From CAWCUU01 sp963798855 (GTDB lineage Bacteria; Gemmatimonadota; Gemmatimonadetes; Longimicrobiales; RSA9), in assembly GCA_963798855.1 (NCBI GenBank), contig CAWCUU010000002.1, positions 682,001-746,000 on the forward strand: 64,000 nt of DNA, read 5' to 3'. The notes below the pieces were generated by a model. That model ran no database searches, was not told where the DNA came from, and saw only the letters and a list, made by a program, of their open reading frames with translations. The first letter of the stretch is position 1. Every line of letters starts with the position of its first letter. A program made the position numbers and the translations under genes. Positions 1 to 10,925 of this stretch are shown here, piece after piece.

Positions 1-1748
1 TGGAGCCAGGGCCGGTTCGCCGTGCGCCCGTCATAGAAGCGGTAGGACGGATAGGCGATCAGCGTGAGGTCGTCCGTGCCGCCGGCCGAGCCGAGCTGCG
101 GCACGGCGAAGTCGACCTGACCCAGCCCTCCGGCGTCCAGGCTCGGTGACGTCGCGCCGCCCGTCGGCGCGACGACGACGGTTCCCTGCTTGAGCGCCTC
201 CCGCCACCAATCGTCGAAGGAGCCGCTGCCAGCCTGCGGAAAGACCTCTCGCTGCCAGTGCTCGCGCAGGTAGTCGTAGAAGGTGCTCGCCTGCGTGGGC
301 AGCGTCAGTGAAGCCCGCCGGCCGACGGACAGCAGCACGTCGCCGGTCTGCTTGGTTCGGAACACCGGCACGAGCACCGGCTGCACGAGCGAATGCACAC
401 CCGTGCGCGGCTCGACATCGCCCCAGCTTTCGAGGAAGTGGTGGTCCGGCAGCAGCAGGTGCGCCAGCTCGCTGGTCTCGTCGAGGTACGACGAGAAGGA
501 CGCCACGAACGGCACCTTCTGGAGCGCGTCGCGGAACGCCTGCCCCTCCGGCAGCGAATACGCCGGATTCGGGCCGTAGACGAGCACCGCTCTGACCCGC
601 CCTCCCTGCAGTCGCTGCAGCAGCTGCTGCATGTCTGCATAGCGGCCGGCCGCGGTGTTCTCGGTGCGATCGAAACGAACCGTGGTGCCGATGTTGCCCG
701 CGACGGAGTTCAGCACCGCGACGGCCGCAGCGACCGCGGTGGCGGCACCATGGGTGGAAGCGACGCCGGGGCCGACGGCCAGCGAGCGGCCGTCGCGAGC
801 GAACTCCGCGGCAGCGGCCCGAATGCGGGTTGCCGGCACGCCGCTGGCATCCGCGACCTGCTCCAGGTCCACGCCCTCGAGGAGGGCCGTAGCCGCGCCC
901 GTCGCACCGGCAGCGCGGCCAGCGATCTCCTTCGCCATCGCGAGCGCGACGAGATGCTCGGTGCCCGGTCGGATCGGCAGCCACTCGTCCGCGTTGAGGT
1001 CGGTCAGGGACTGGTGCGGCGTTACGGCGATAAGCTTGCCGCGCTGACCGTTCCGATAGGCGTGACCCTGCACGAATCCGTGGGCATAGTCCACGGGCGA
1101 GAGCCAGGTCTCGAGGAAGTCGGCGCCGAAGCCGACGACGACTTCCGCTCTCGAGAAGTCGTGCGTCGGGACTGCATCGACTCCGAAGAGCAGGCGGGTC
1201 GCGGCGCGCAGCGGCTCGAAACCGAACGCGTCGTGGCGCACCCGCTCGAGGCCGGCCGCGCTCGCGAAATCGTCGAGCAGCCGGTCCATTGCGCCGGTCG
1301 TGCCGCGGGTGAGCAGAACACCCGCGCCTCGTGCCTGCTGCAGCCCCTGCACGAGGCGGTTCTCGGCGTCGTCCCAGGTGATCTTTTGCCAGTCACCGCC
1401 CTGCGCGCGCGCCAGTGCCTGCGGGATGCGATCGGGATCGTACAGGCCCTGTAGAGACGCCTGGCCACGCGCGCACAGCTTCCCGTGCGACAGCGGTGAG
1501 AAGGGATTGCCTTCCGCCTTCACGGCCCTGCCCTCGCGCGTGCGAATGTTCATGCCGCAGCCGGCGGGGCATTCCTGGCAGGTCGTACGGTACCAGGTCG
1601 CGATGCCCGGGATGATCTCTTCCTGCGGCACGACATAGGGAAGCAGGCGCTCGGGCTTGCCGCCGGCACAGCCGGACAGACCCGCCCCGACACCGGCGGC
1701 GCCGATCACCTTGAGGAAATCGCGCCTCTCCATCCCGTTCCCCATCAT
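1..1748 (-). CDS. ActB/CISM-type molybdopterin-oxidoreductase-family Fe-S protein (partial)
   Basis: The gene runs off the left edge; about 582 codons are visible. The N-terminus has a twin-arginine-like signal (MERRDFLKVIGAAGVGAG), then a C-x2-C-x3-C...C cluster motif (TCQECPAGCG...GKLCARG) of the molybdopterin oxidoreductase family, then the large nucleotide-binding-like region. Together with the pentaheme cytochrome just upstream this looks like ActB of alternative complex III, or a related CISM complex that passes quinol electrons to a periplasmic acceptor. ActB proteins usually lack a working Mo site; here the N-terminal cysteines are kept, so a related polysulfide-reductase-like enzyme is possible. 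The ATG at 1748 (or the adjacent one at 1745) follows AAGGAG closely. The distance to the cytochrome gene is 28 bp, so co-transcription is likely. Confidence 0.72.
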   Translation of the reverse strand, partial: MMGNGMERRDFLKVIGAAGVGAGLSGCAGGKPERLLPYVVPQEEIIPGIATWYRTTCQECPAGCGMNIRTREGRAVKAEGNPFSPLSHGKLCARGQASLQGLYDPDRIPQALARAQGGDWQKITWDDAENRLVQGLQQARGAGVLLTRGTTGAMDRLLDDFASAAGLERVRHDAFGFEPLRAATRLLFGVDAVPTHDFSRAEVVVGFGADFLETWLSPVDYAHGFVQGHAYRNGQRGKLIAVTPHQSLTDLNADEWLPIRPGTEHLVALAMAKEIAGRAAGATGAATALLEGVDLEQVADASGVPATRIRAAAAEFARDGRSLAVGPGVASTHGAATAVAAAVAVLNSVAGNIGTTVRFDRTENTAAGRYADMQQLLQRLQGGRVRAVLVYGPNPAYSLPEGQAFRDALQKVPFVASFSSYLDETSELAHLLLPDHHFLESWGDVEPRTGVHSLVQPVLVPVFRTKQTGDVLLSVGRRASLTLPTQASTFYDYLREHWQREVFPQAGSGSFDDWWREALKQGTVVVAPTGGATSPSLDAGGLGQVDFAVPQLGSAGGTDDLTLIAYPSYRFYDGRTANRPWL

Positions 1749-1776
1749 CGCACTCCTTTGACCTCGCCCGGACGGC

Positions 1777-2313
1777 TCAATGGTGGCAGACCCAGCAGTC
1801 CGTCCGGACCTGCTTCTGTCGGTGACAGTCCACGCACCACCCCATCTGCAGCGAGGCGAACTGTGTGACCTGCTTCATCTGCTCGACGGGACCGTGGCAC
1901 TGCTGACAATCCAGCCCCGCGTTGATGTGCATCATGTGAGGGAAGTGCACGTAGTCCGGCAGCTTGTGGATCCGTACCCAGGGGATCGGCTCCTTCTTCT
2001 GCCAGTATGCGATCAGGATCTTCACCCCCACGCTGTCCGCACGCACCATGGGTACGCCGCCGGGGATGTGGCATCCGGCACAGATCTGGACGGACGGAAT
2101 TCCCGCGTCGACGGAGCGGTCGGCCGTGTAGTGGCAGTACATGCACGGGATCTGGTTCTTCCCGGCGTGCAGATCGTGTGGAAACGCGATCGGCTGCGCA
2201 TCGGCATCGCCGGGCGAGTCCGACCTGGCCGCGAGCGCGCCGGTGCCCGCAAGCGCGGCGAGGGCGATGGCGATCGCCGCAACCGCGAGCACTGCCCACC
2301 TCACTCGTGACAT
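1777..2313 (-). CDS. actA: Pentaheme cytochrome c, ActA-like
   Basis: A 178-aa exported cytochrome c. Residues 1-28 form an N-terminal membrane anchor or signal, followed by five CxxCH heme sites (CMYCH, CAGCH, CQQCH, CVDCH, CWVCH), the last at the extreme C-terminus. Five hemes, the small size, and the position immediately before an ActB-like gene match ActA, the membrane-anchored pentaheme subunit of alternative complex III. It would carry electrons from the quinol-oxidising part to a soluble cytochrome or oxidase. I chose the ATG at 2313 because it gives the hydrophobic N-terminus directly; longer upstream starts add no cytochrome sequence. The 198 bp before it contain no gene and no promoter I trust. 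Confidence 0.8.
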   Translation of the reverse strand: MSRVRWAVLAVAAIAIALAALAGTGALAARSDSPGDADAQPIAFPHDLHAGKNQIPCMYCHYTADRSVDAGIPSVQICAGCHIPGGVPMVRADSVGVKILIAYWQKKEPIPWVRIHKLPDYVHFPHMMHINAGLDCQQCHGPVEQMKQVTQFASLQMGWCVDCHRQKQVRTDCWVCHH

Positions 2314-2511
2314 CCGCGTACCTGGCTGAGGAGACGATCCGATCGAGCCGCTGCCGCACGGACGATCCACCCCGGCTTCCGACCCCTCTCGAGCCGTCGC
2401 CGATTGCCAGCAACGGGGCTCCCCGGGGCTGGCGGCGCGGCAATTTGCGAGGATGCCCTGATGCACGCAACCCCGCCACGGATGGGGCCGCGAGCGCCCT
2501 CTTCCACCTCG

Positions 2512-4132
2512 TCACGGAGCCTCGCCAGGGGCCGGTGGCTCGCCTTTCCGGAACTCCGCAATCCACCTCCCGACGCACGCCTCACCCCCCTCCCGGTCTT
2601 CCGGAAGCTGCAGCGTCGCGAGGACGAGTCGGTGGTCCGACGACCCGCCGGCGAGCACTCCGGCCGCGGCGACCGGATATCCTCTCACGCGGATCCTGTC
2701 GATCCTCACTGGGGGAGTCGGCGCGAAAGCGGTCGCCGGTGCGAAGCCGATGACGGCGAATGCATCGGGCGGCCCGGCCGCGTCAAGCGCCTCGTTCACG
2801 GCTGATCCGCTGTCCGCGTTGAGGTCTCCGAGCAGCACGGCGCGGCCCGGTTCGTGATTCGGAGCTGCCGAGGCGGCTCGTCCGCCATCGACGACGCACC
2901 GGCCGGTGCCTGGGCGGAACCCCTCGCCACGGCAGCGGCGCGCCCGAACGCCCCCACCGCCGCGAGAAGCACGGCCCCTACGGCGAGCGCGGCAGCCGCC
3001 GGCCCCCCGAGCAGGGGCGGCGACGGCTGTTGTCGTGGGAGGAAGAGCAGCAGAACCCCCAGCCCCAGCGCCGCACAGATGAACAGCCACGGCAGGGCGC
3101 CCGCCAGCGAGCCCAGCGTGGAGGCGGGGAAGAAGGCGGCGGCGAAAAGGACCGTCGGCACAACCATCATCACCAGCATGGCGAGAGATGTCCACGCACC
3201 CCGCCGCCCTCCCGATGGAGACAGGGCTCGGAGGGGCAGCAGGAGCACCGCGAAGTGTGCGGCGGCCAGAGAGACCGCCGCCGGCAGTCCGGCGGCAGCC
3301 CGCGCCGCGGACGGCCACAGCACCATAGCCGCGGGAAACACGCCCGCGGCGAGGCCGATCGCCGCGGCGCCGTGGCGGCCGCCGGCATCCGCTTCCCGAC
3401 GCGCAGCCGCGAGGGCGGCCGCGGCGGCGGCCGCGGCGGCCAGCAGCAGGGCCGCGACGGGGTAGATCGTGCCGGTCCACCGCGCCACGACCGGCGGCGC
3501 GCCGAGCACGGACGATGCGAGGAAGAAAATGAGACCCAGGATCGCGGCGCCTCGCAGGCGGAGGCCTCCGGCACGGCGCTCGAGTGCGCCGGCCCCGTCG
3601 GCACCATCGTGCTGGTCGCGGGGTCGCAGTGCCACCAGGAGCAGCGCGACACCGACGCCCCCTGCGATCTGGGCCGGCAGCCAGGCTCCCCGGAGCGACG
3701 GGTCGTAGCTCCATCCCGCGAGTCGCAGCAGTTGGTCGAGCAGCATCGCGGCCGGCACCGCGGAGGCGAGGGCGCGGGTAGGCAGGTATCCCACGGCCGA
3801 GCCGAGGAACAGGGCTCCCCCGGCCAGCACGAGCGAGGAGCCGAACAGCCGCGTGGAGGCGAGCGGAGGAACGGCGCCGAAACGGGCCGCCGCGACGAGG
3901 CTGGCTGCGACCGCGACCGTGCCGAAGCGGCCGAGCAGCCGAGAGGCGGGGAGCGCAGGCAGAAGCAGGGGCAGCAGTGACAGCACCGAACGGAGCAGGG
4001 ACCCGGCGGGTGCACGCGGCCCGAGCAAGGCGGCCACCTCCCCGAGTAGCCCGGACGCGTACAGCCGTGCTGCCTCGAGGAAGAACAGGAAGACGAGCGT
4101 CGCGAGCGCGAACGACAGCCGCGCTCGCCGCG

Positions 4133-4136
<4 letters not shown>
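2512..4136 (-). pseudogene. Broken membrane protein with C-terminal endonuclease/exonuclease/phosphatase domain
   Basis: The GTG start at 4136 overlaps the stop of the kinase gene (GTGA). About 420 codons in one frame encode a strongly hydrophobic protein with many predicted membrane helices, ending with PPRQLRI near 2865, which resembles the first strand of an endonuclease/exonuclease/phosphatase (EEP) domain. In another frame the sequence continues as GRAVLLGDLNAD...SSDHRLVLATL to the stop at 2512; GDLNAD and SDH are the C-terminal catalytic motifs of EEP enzymes. The middle of the domain, with its expected NxxxxG and QE motifs, is absent. The total length is not a multiple of three. This implies an internal deletion plus frame change, either a real pseudogene or a misassembly. 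EEP proteins cleave phosphodiesters or phosphomonoesters. Confidence 0.6.
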
Positions 4137-6388
<2,252 letters not shown>

Positions 6389-6392
6389 GCGT

Positions 6393-6686
6393 CTAGCTCA
6401 ACTCTTCGAGCCTCTTCTTCAGCTCGGCGTTCTCGGCCAGCACGCGGTCGAGCTCGGAGCTGCTGGGGGCGACCATCGGGCGTGCGGCAAATGCCGTCAC
6501 GCCGATCGCCTCCGAATACCTCAGGTATGTCTCCACCGAGGCGACCACGATGCGCGCCTCGACGGTGACCAGGTCGATCCCGACCAGCGAGACGCGCACG
6601 TAGGCATCGATAACGATTCCCTTGTCCAGCACCCGATCCAGCACATCGATCAGGCTGCTGCCGGCCGATGACCTCTCGATCGCCAT
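6393..6686 (-). CDS. gvpA: Gas vesicle structural protein GvpA
   Basis: A 97-aa protein with the characteristic GvpA core in residues ~11-60: LIDVLDRVLDKGIVIDAYVR, then VSLVGIDLVTVEARIVVASVETYL. This small hydrophobic protein forms the ribbed wall of gas vesicles, which give buoyancy. The helix-strand-strand-helix core is intact. The C-terminal extension (LDRVLAENAELKKRLEELS) is a short predicted coiled coil, longer than in minimal GvpA of about 70 residues. The ATG follows GGAG at good spacing. It is the last gvp gene of the operon and sits 28 bp after gvpJ. Among the three GvpA-family proteins here this one best fits the structural subunit. Confidence 0.92.
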   Translation of the reverse strand: MAIERSSAGSSLIDVLDRVLDKGIVIDAYVRVSLVGIDLVTVEARIVVASVETYLRYSEAIGVTAFAARPMVAPSSSELDRVLAENAELKKRLEELS

Positions 6687-6714
6687 GTCCCTCTCCGTTT
6701 TGGGTCCGCTGGGG

Positions 6715-7029
6715 CTATTCCCGCCCCTTCTCTTCGATGCCCTGCAGCCGGCGCTCGAGGCGCTCCAATCGGTCGGCGACCGCTTCCAGCGCGCCCGCCG
6801 ACGGCGGGCTCGACGTCAGGAATGGATCACCGCGCCACCAGTTCAGTCCGATCTCATCCGCCTTGTCCACGGAGCAGACCAGGAGCCGAATCTGGATCGT
6901 CAGCAGCTCGACGTTGGCGAGGTGCACGCGGATATCGCCCGCGATCACCAGCCCCTTGTCGAGGATGCGGTCGAGGATATCGACCAGCCCCTGCGACCGC
7001 GTCGGACCGAGCTCGTATCGGTCGGGCAA
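6715..7029 (-). CDS. gvpJ: GvpA-family minor gas vesicle protein, GvpJ-like
   Basis: A 104-aa GvpA paralogue with the core LVDILDRILDKGLVIAGDIR and LLTIQIRLLVCSVDKADEIG, followed by NWW and a charged coiled-coil tail. IAGDI instead of IDAYV and the Cys/Asp-rich second helix are typical of GvpJ/GvpM, minor proteins needed for nucleation or vesicle shape. The start codon is TTG at 7029, preceded by GGGGA; no ATG is available nearby. It lies between gvpK and gvpA on the same strand. GvpM is the main alternative assignment. Confidence 0.82.
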   Translation of the reverse strand: MPDRYELGPTRSQGLVDILDRILDKGLVIAGDIRVHLANVELLTIQIRLLVCSVDKADEIGLNWWRGDPFLTSSPPSAGALEAVADRLERLERRLQGIEEKGRE

Positions 7030-7051
7030 TGTCGTCCCCTGGTTTTCTCCG

Positions 7052-7402
7052 TTAGATCAGGCGCCCCAACGGGCCGAGATCGATGTTCAGATCCTCACCG
7101 GTCAGGCCGAAGCTATCCTTCAGCTCGCCCATACGTTGCTGCAAGCGCAGCAGAGCGAGGCCGAGGCGCTCGACCTCCTGGTCGCTGAGGCTACCCGCGT
7201 CCATTCGCCGCACCGCTTGATGTTCCAGCACCTGTCGGAGCAACTCGATCAACGTCAGCACCAATCGGGCCAGGCCGACATCCAGATCCTCCGCCTCGGC
7301 GTTCAGCCGCTCCGGCAGCGCCGGCGCGACCTCGTGCAGCTCCGCCGCGAACAGCCCTGGATCATCCGCATCGATGCGCGGCCGCACCCTTTCGTCGCTC
7401 AC
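7052..7402 (-). CDS. gvpK: Gas vesicle protein GvpK
   Basis: A 116-aa protein with the GvpK signature: LARLVLTLIELLRQVLEHQA, then LSDQEVERLGLALLRLQQRM and a C-terminus DLNIDLGPLGRL. GvpK is a conserved accessory protein required for gas vesicle assembly. The GTG start at 7402 overlaps the upstream gvpF/L stop by four bases (GTGA), which supports this start over longer upstream extensions that only read through the gvpF/L gene in another frame. Twenty-two bases separate it from gvpJ. Confidence 0.92.
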   Translation of the reverse strand: MSDERVRPRIDADDPGLFAAELHEVAPALPERLNAEAEDLDVGLARLVLTLIELLRQVLEHQAVRRMDAGSLSDQEVERLGLALLRLQQRMGELKDSFGLTGEDLNIDLGPLGRLI

Positions 7403-8100
7403 GCCGCACCCCGCTCGGGACCGAAAGAGTAAGGCGGCCACGGCCCACTGAACAGGAAGCGCAGCTCCGGGAAGCTGCTGCGCACGGACCGGACTCGCTC
7501 GAGGTAGCCCTCTGCGCCGGACCTCGGGACGAGGTGTGAGACCGCCAGCACCCCGTGCGCCGTCTCCTGTGCCGATTCGCTCCACCCGATCAGGTCGGCG
7601 CCCGCGGCTTTCCGCAATGCGACCGCAACCGCATCGCGCAGCGCCTTTCTCTCGCTGCTCCCGCCGAGCCGAGAAGCCAGCCGCCGCAGGTATTCCGCGC
7701 CGGTGGCCGGTGCGGCGGCGCTGGCGCCACCCGACGGCTCGTCGGCGGCCGCCGGATCGAGCACCCGGATTCCGTACTCGACCGCGCCACGCACCCGTCG
7801 CAGGGCTCTCTCCAGCTCGCCGGCTCGGGGCGCGAGCGCCGCGTTGAGCGCGGTCTCATCCTCCAGCCACTGGCCGAAGCGGAAGGGCAGCGGCGTCTCG
7901 CCCAGCGCGAGGGCACGCGTGACGACCTCGTTGTGCGCGCGCATCGCTTCCACCGAGGGTGCAGGCGCGGCGTCCTGGCTGCCAACCCAGAGATCGAGCC
8001 CTGCGGTGCGGACGTGGTGAATCGCCTCTCTGCTCACGCCGCGGAGCCCCGCCGGCGGATCGAGTCCGGGGCACACGACGCAGTAGGCGTAGATCCCCAC
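7399..8100 (-). CDS. Gas vesicle protein of the GvpF/GvpL family (third copy)
   Basis: A 233-aa GvpF/L-family protein. It begins GIYAYCVV, the usual first strand, contains PFRFGQW with the following acidic helix region, and ends LRFLFSGPWPPYSF, the conserved C-terminal strand seen in all three copies here. GvpF/L proteins bind GvpA and are thought to act as chaperones or nucleators. I use the GTG at 8100, about 10 bases after GAGGAG; a GTG at 8118 would overlap the upstream stop. It is translationally linked to gvpK downstream. It is shorter than the 277-aa copy at 11337-12170. Confidence 0.88.
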   Translation of the reverse strand: MGIYAYCVVCPGLDPPAGLRGVSREAIHHVRTAGLDLWVGSQDAAPAPSVEAMRAHNEVVTRALALGETPLPFRFGQWLEDETALNAALAPRAGELERALRRVRGAVEYGIRVLDPAAADEPSGGASAAAPATGAEYLRRLASRLGGSSERKALRDAVAVALRKAAGADLIGWSESAQETAHGVLAVSHLVPRSGAEGYLERVRSVRSSFPELRFLFSGPWPPYSFGPERGAA

Positions 8101-8101
8101 G

Positions 8102-8344
8102 TCACGGACGCTCCTCACGCCGCTGTCCGGACGCGGAGCGGCGCAGCGTCTCCGTCGACGCCAGGACGGCGCGCAGCCCGAGATAGACCAGCTCGACACC
8201 CGCGACGCTGATCACGATGTCGCCGGTGAGCGCCACACCCCGATCGAGCACCCGATTCACCAGCTCGGCCAGCGTGAGCTCGTCCATCAGCTCCGCATCC
8301 TCCACACCGGACGGCGACGGCGGCCGTGGCAGGACCTCGCTCAT
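8102..8344 (-). CDS. GvpA-family minor gas vesicle protein, GvpS/GvpM-like
   Basis: An 80-aa GvpA paralogue. Its core is LAELVNRVLDRGVALTGDIV followed by ISVAGVELVYLGLRAVLAS, with a proline-rich, acidic N-terminus and an Arg-rich C-terminus. The LTGDI motif and the position between two gvpF/L genes resemble GvpS of actinobacterial clusters, or GvpM. Such proteins are minor vesicle components. The ATG at 8344 overlaps the preceding stop (ATGA), which fixes the start. Confidence 0.78.
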   Translation of the reverse strand: MSEVLPRPPSPSGVEDAELMDELTLAELVNRVLDRGVALTGDIVISVAGVELVYLGLRAVLASTETLRRSASGQRREERP

Positions 8345-9135
8345 TCCTCCTCCAGGAACCGGTACGGCGCCCACGGACCGGAGAAGACGACATCCACGCC
8401 CAGGTCCGCCAGCACACCCGCCCGCCCGCGGACCAGGTCCCCCAGGGACTCCTCGGTCTCCCCCCGTCGAACGAGCAGCGCGGCGCTGAGAACGACCGGC
8501 ACATCGCCTTCCAGGCGAGCGGGCGGCGCGAGAATCCGCACGTCCTCCGCGTGCGAGCGCGCCTCAGAAAGCAGCTCATCGGCGAGCCGGCGCGCAGCGG
8601 TGCGGATCTCGATGCGGAGGCGGTCCGCCCGCTGACGCTCGAGGAGATAGCGGCGGCCGGGCGCGGCCGCCGCGATGTCCTCGTCCAGCGTGCGGATCTC
8701 CTCGGAGACCTCGTCGAGACGCTCCGCTAGCCGGTCCGCCCTGTATCCGACCTTCAGGTCCCACTCACGAAGCGCCTCGAAGCGATGCAGCGCGTCCACG
8801 ATCCTGGAGGTGCGTTGCACCGCCTCCGATCGCAGCGCATCCTCGTCCGAGTACAGGGTGAAGAGCCGGACGGGAACAATGGCGCCATGGTCCACGAACC
8901 AGGCGACGACCCGTTCGTGTGCGACCCCTTCCCTGGCGACCCAGCCCAGATCTCGGAGCCGCGCCTCCAACGCCTCCCCGCCGTACTCTGCCGCGGGCAG
9001 CCGCGCGACGACCGCGTCGAAATCCTCGCCGAGCGGCAGCAGCTCGGGAACGCGCTCGCCGACTCCCGGCAGAACCGCCGGAGGAGCCGGCGTCCCGCGC
9101 GCCACGAAGCCGTAGAGGTACAATGCCTCATCCAT
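8341..9135 (-). CDS. Gas vesicle protein of the GvpF/GvpL family (second copy)
   Basis: A 264-aa GvpF/L-family protein. It begins MDEALYLYGFVARG, contains the central IVPVRLFTLYSDEDALRSEA motif and a long charged coiled coil (residues ~150-200), and ends VDVVFSGPWAPYRFLEEE. Both the N-terminal strand and the C-terminal GPWxPYxF motif are diagnostic. The ATG at 9135 shares its A with the TGA of the ArsA-like ATPase gene (TGATG), so the two proteins are probably made by coupled translation. A role in binding GvpA before assembly is expected from the family. Confidence 0.9.
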   Translation of the reverse strand: MDEALYLYGFVARGTPAPPAVLPGVGERVPELLPLGEDFDAVVARLPAAEYGGEALEARLRDLGWVAREGVAHERVVAWFVDHGAIVPVRLFTLYSDEDALRSEAVQRTSRIVDALHRFEALREWDLKVGYRADRLAERLDEVSEEIRTLDEDIAAAAPGRRYLLERQRADRLRIEIRTAARRLADELLSEARSHAEDVRILAPPARLEGDVPVVLSAALLVRRGETEESLGDLVRGRAGVLADLGVDVVFSGPWAPYRFLEEE

Positions 9136-10922
9136 CACGCCAGCCGCCATTGTCGAAAGAAGTCGAGAAGCGCCACCGGCCCGAGCGGCGCCGGTCGCAG
9201 CTCCGGCGCCTCCAATACATGCACCCCCGCGTCGTGGGGGCGGAGCGTCGGCGAACGGCTCGCGTCGCCGCGCGCGCGATTCACCAGCCACGCCAGCACC
9301 GGCACCCCGCCCGCACGGAGTCGTTCGTGCAGTCGCAGCGTCTCCGCAGCGACCATTGGCTCCTCCAGCGTCACGAGCACCACGCCGGCTTCGCCCCCAT
9401 GAAGCGCGTCGCGCAGCCACTTCAGCCGCGCAGCCGCGGCCAGCAGCCGGTTGCCGGTCGCCTCGAGGCTCGGCCCGTGCCCGTAGCGCAGCACGATGCG
9501 CATGAGCGCGTGCAGCCAGCCCAGCCCGAGCTCCGGCATCTCCAGCAGGCGGAGGAAGTGACCGGTGGGAGCGCTGTCGACGATGACGCGCCCTTCCGTC
9601 TCCGCCAGCGAGGCCACCGCGAAGATCTCATCCATGCCCGGCGGCACGAGGTCGCGCAGGGCCTCCAGCACTCGACGATCGAGCGTCCCCGACGACCCGA
9701 CTCCGAGCGAGTCCAGGAGATTCTCGATCTCCTGGAGGTAGTGGTGCCGGAACGTAGCCAACGCAGCAGCGGCATCCACCTGTTCGGCGCGAACGCCCGG
9801 TGCCACCTCGACCGGGTCGTGCCCCACATCCGTCTGCAGCACGCCGCCGAGGGAGCCGGCCGGGTCCGTGCTGTACACCCGCACCGGGTCCGCCACGCGG
9901 CCCGTGCCGAGCGCGGCCGCGGCGGCACACGTCGATTTCCCTACCCCGCCCTTTCCCGCGAAGAATAGCACCCGCGGGCCGCAGAGCAGATCCGCGACCG
10001 GCGCTCCCAGGCGCGCGGTAAAGGTAGCCGAGTCCGCCCTGTCGGACCGCCGTGCGCCGCGCCCGCCGTGGCTGGAGTAATTCCCAAAGTACGCGCGCAG
10101 TCCCTCACAGCCCTGGATCCCCGGCAGCCACGGAGCGGCCACCACGTCTACCTGCCGGTCTGCCTGCCCGATTCCTAGCTCGATGAGCTGCGTGACACCC
10201 CGCCGCCGCAGCTCCGCCCGGAGGCTGCGCGTTTCCGCTCTGACGACCGGCTCCTCGCGCGACACGAGAACGAACGCGGCCGAGCCGATGACTCGCGTCT
10301 CGAAGCGGCGGACATCGGCGTCAAGCCGCGCGAGCGCCGCCGCGCCCGCCACGCTGGCTGAACGGCCCGTCAGAGCACCGGCCACCGCGTCGGCCTTCGC
10401 CCGCATGGCGTCGAAGGCCGAAGTCCATCCCGCCAGCGTGGCGCCCGCATCGAGGAGCCGCAGCGTGTGGCCCGCCGGCGCGGTGTCAACGACGATCCGC
10501 CGAGCGCTTCCTTCGTCCAGCTCCGCCAGGCGCAGCGCAGCCATGATCTCGTCGGCCCCCGGAAGCGACAGACGCAGGAATCCGGCGACATCCTCCGCGT
10601 CCAGATAGGTCCCCCGCTCGAGAAGCTCGCCGAGGCCGGCTGCGTTCTCCCGCCGCCACCGTGCGCCGTAGGCGTCAGCGTCCAACTCCTCGAGCACCAG
10701 GAGATCGGTGCACGGAGAGGCACGCGGCGAAGACAGAGCTGGCGCATCGAACAGGTCCGCGAGCGAATGCGCCGGATCGCTAGAGATCAGGTGAGTCGAC
10801 TCACCCTCATCGGCGAGCGCTAGCGCGAGTGCCCCGGCCGCCGTGGTCTTGCCTACGCCACCCTTGCCGACCACGAAGACCCACCGGCGGCCGGCCAGCT
10901 TCTCGACCAGCGCCCGGATCAC
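9135..10922 (-). CDS. Two-domain ArsA/Get3-type ATPase in the gas-vesicle operon
   Basis: A 595-aa protein made of two homologous ArsA-family halves. The first has the deviant Walker A GKGGVGKTT (~19-27) and VDTAPAGHTLRLL; the second has GKGGVGKST (~340) and VDSAPTGHFLRLLEMP. The tandem layout is that of arsenite-pump ATPase ArsA, but no arsB, arsC or arsR is near, and the gene sits between gvpG and gvpF/L with 1-4 bp spacing. The family also includes Get3, which shields hydrophobic tail-anchored proteins. I infer a chaperone or assembly ATPase for gas vesicle proteins. The start is GTG at 10922. The usual AAA+ gas vesicle ATPase GvpN is not in the window. Confidence 0.85.
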   Translation of the reverse strand: MIRALVEKLAGRRWVFVVGKGGVGKTTAAGALALALADEGESTHLISSDPAHSLADLFDAPALSSPRASPCTDLLVLEELDADAYGARWRRENAAGLGELLERGTYLDAEDVAGFLRLSLPGADEIMAALRLAELDEGSARRIVVDTAPAGHTLRLLDAGATLAGWTSAFDAMRAKADAVAGALTGRSASVAGAAALARLDADVRRFETRVIGSAAFVLVSREEPVVRAETRSLRAELRRRGVTQLIELGIGQADRQVDVVAAPWLPGIQGCEGLRAYFGNYSSHGGRGARRSDRADSATFTARLGAPVADLLCGPRVLFFAGKGGVGKSTCAAAAALGTGRVADPVRVYSTDPAGSLGGVLQTDVGHDPVEVAPGVRAEQVDAAAALATFRHHYLQEIENLLDSLGVGSSGTLDRRVLEALRDLVPPGMDEIFAVASLAETEGRVIVDSAPTGHFLRLLEMPELGLGWLHALMRIVLRYGHGPSLEATGNRLLAAAARLKWLRDALHGGEAGVVLVTLEEPMVAAETLRLHERLRAGGVPVLAWLVNRARGDASRSPTLRPHDAGVHVLEAPELRPAPLGPVALLDFFRQWRLA

Positions 10923-10925
10923 GAT

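Noticed and set aside
9135..10922. Arsenite efflux ATPase
   Set aside because: No ars genes nearby and the gene is translationally coupled to gvpF/L.
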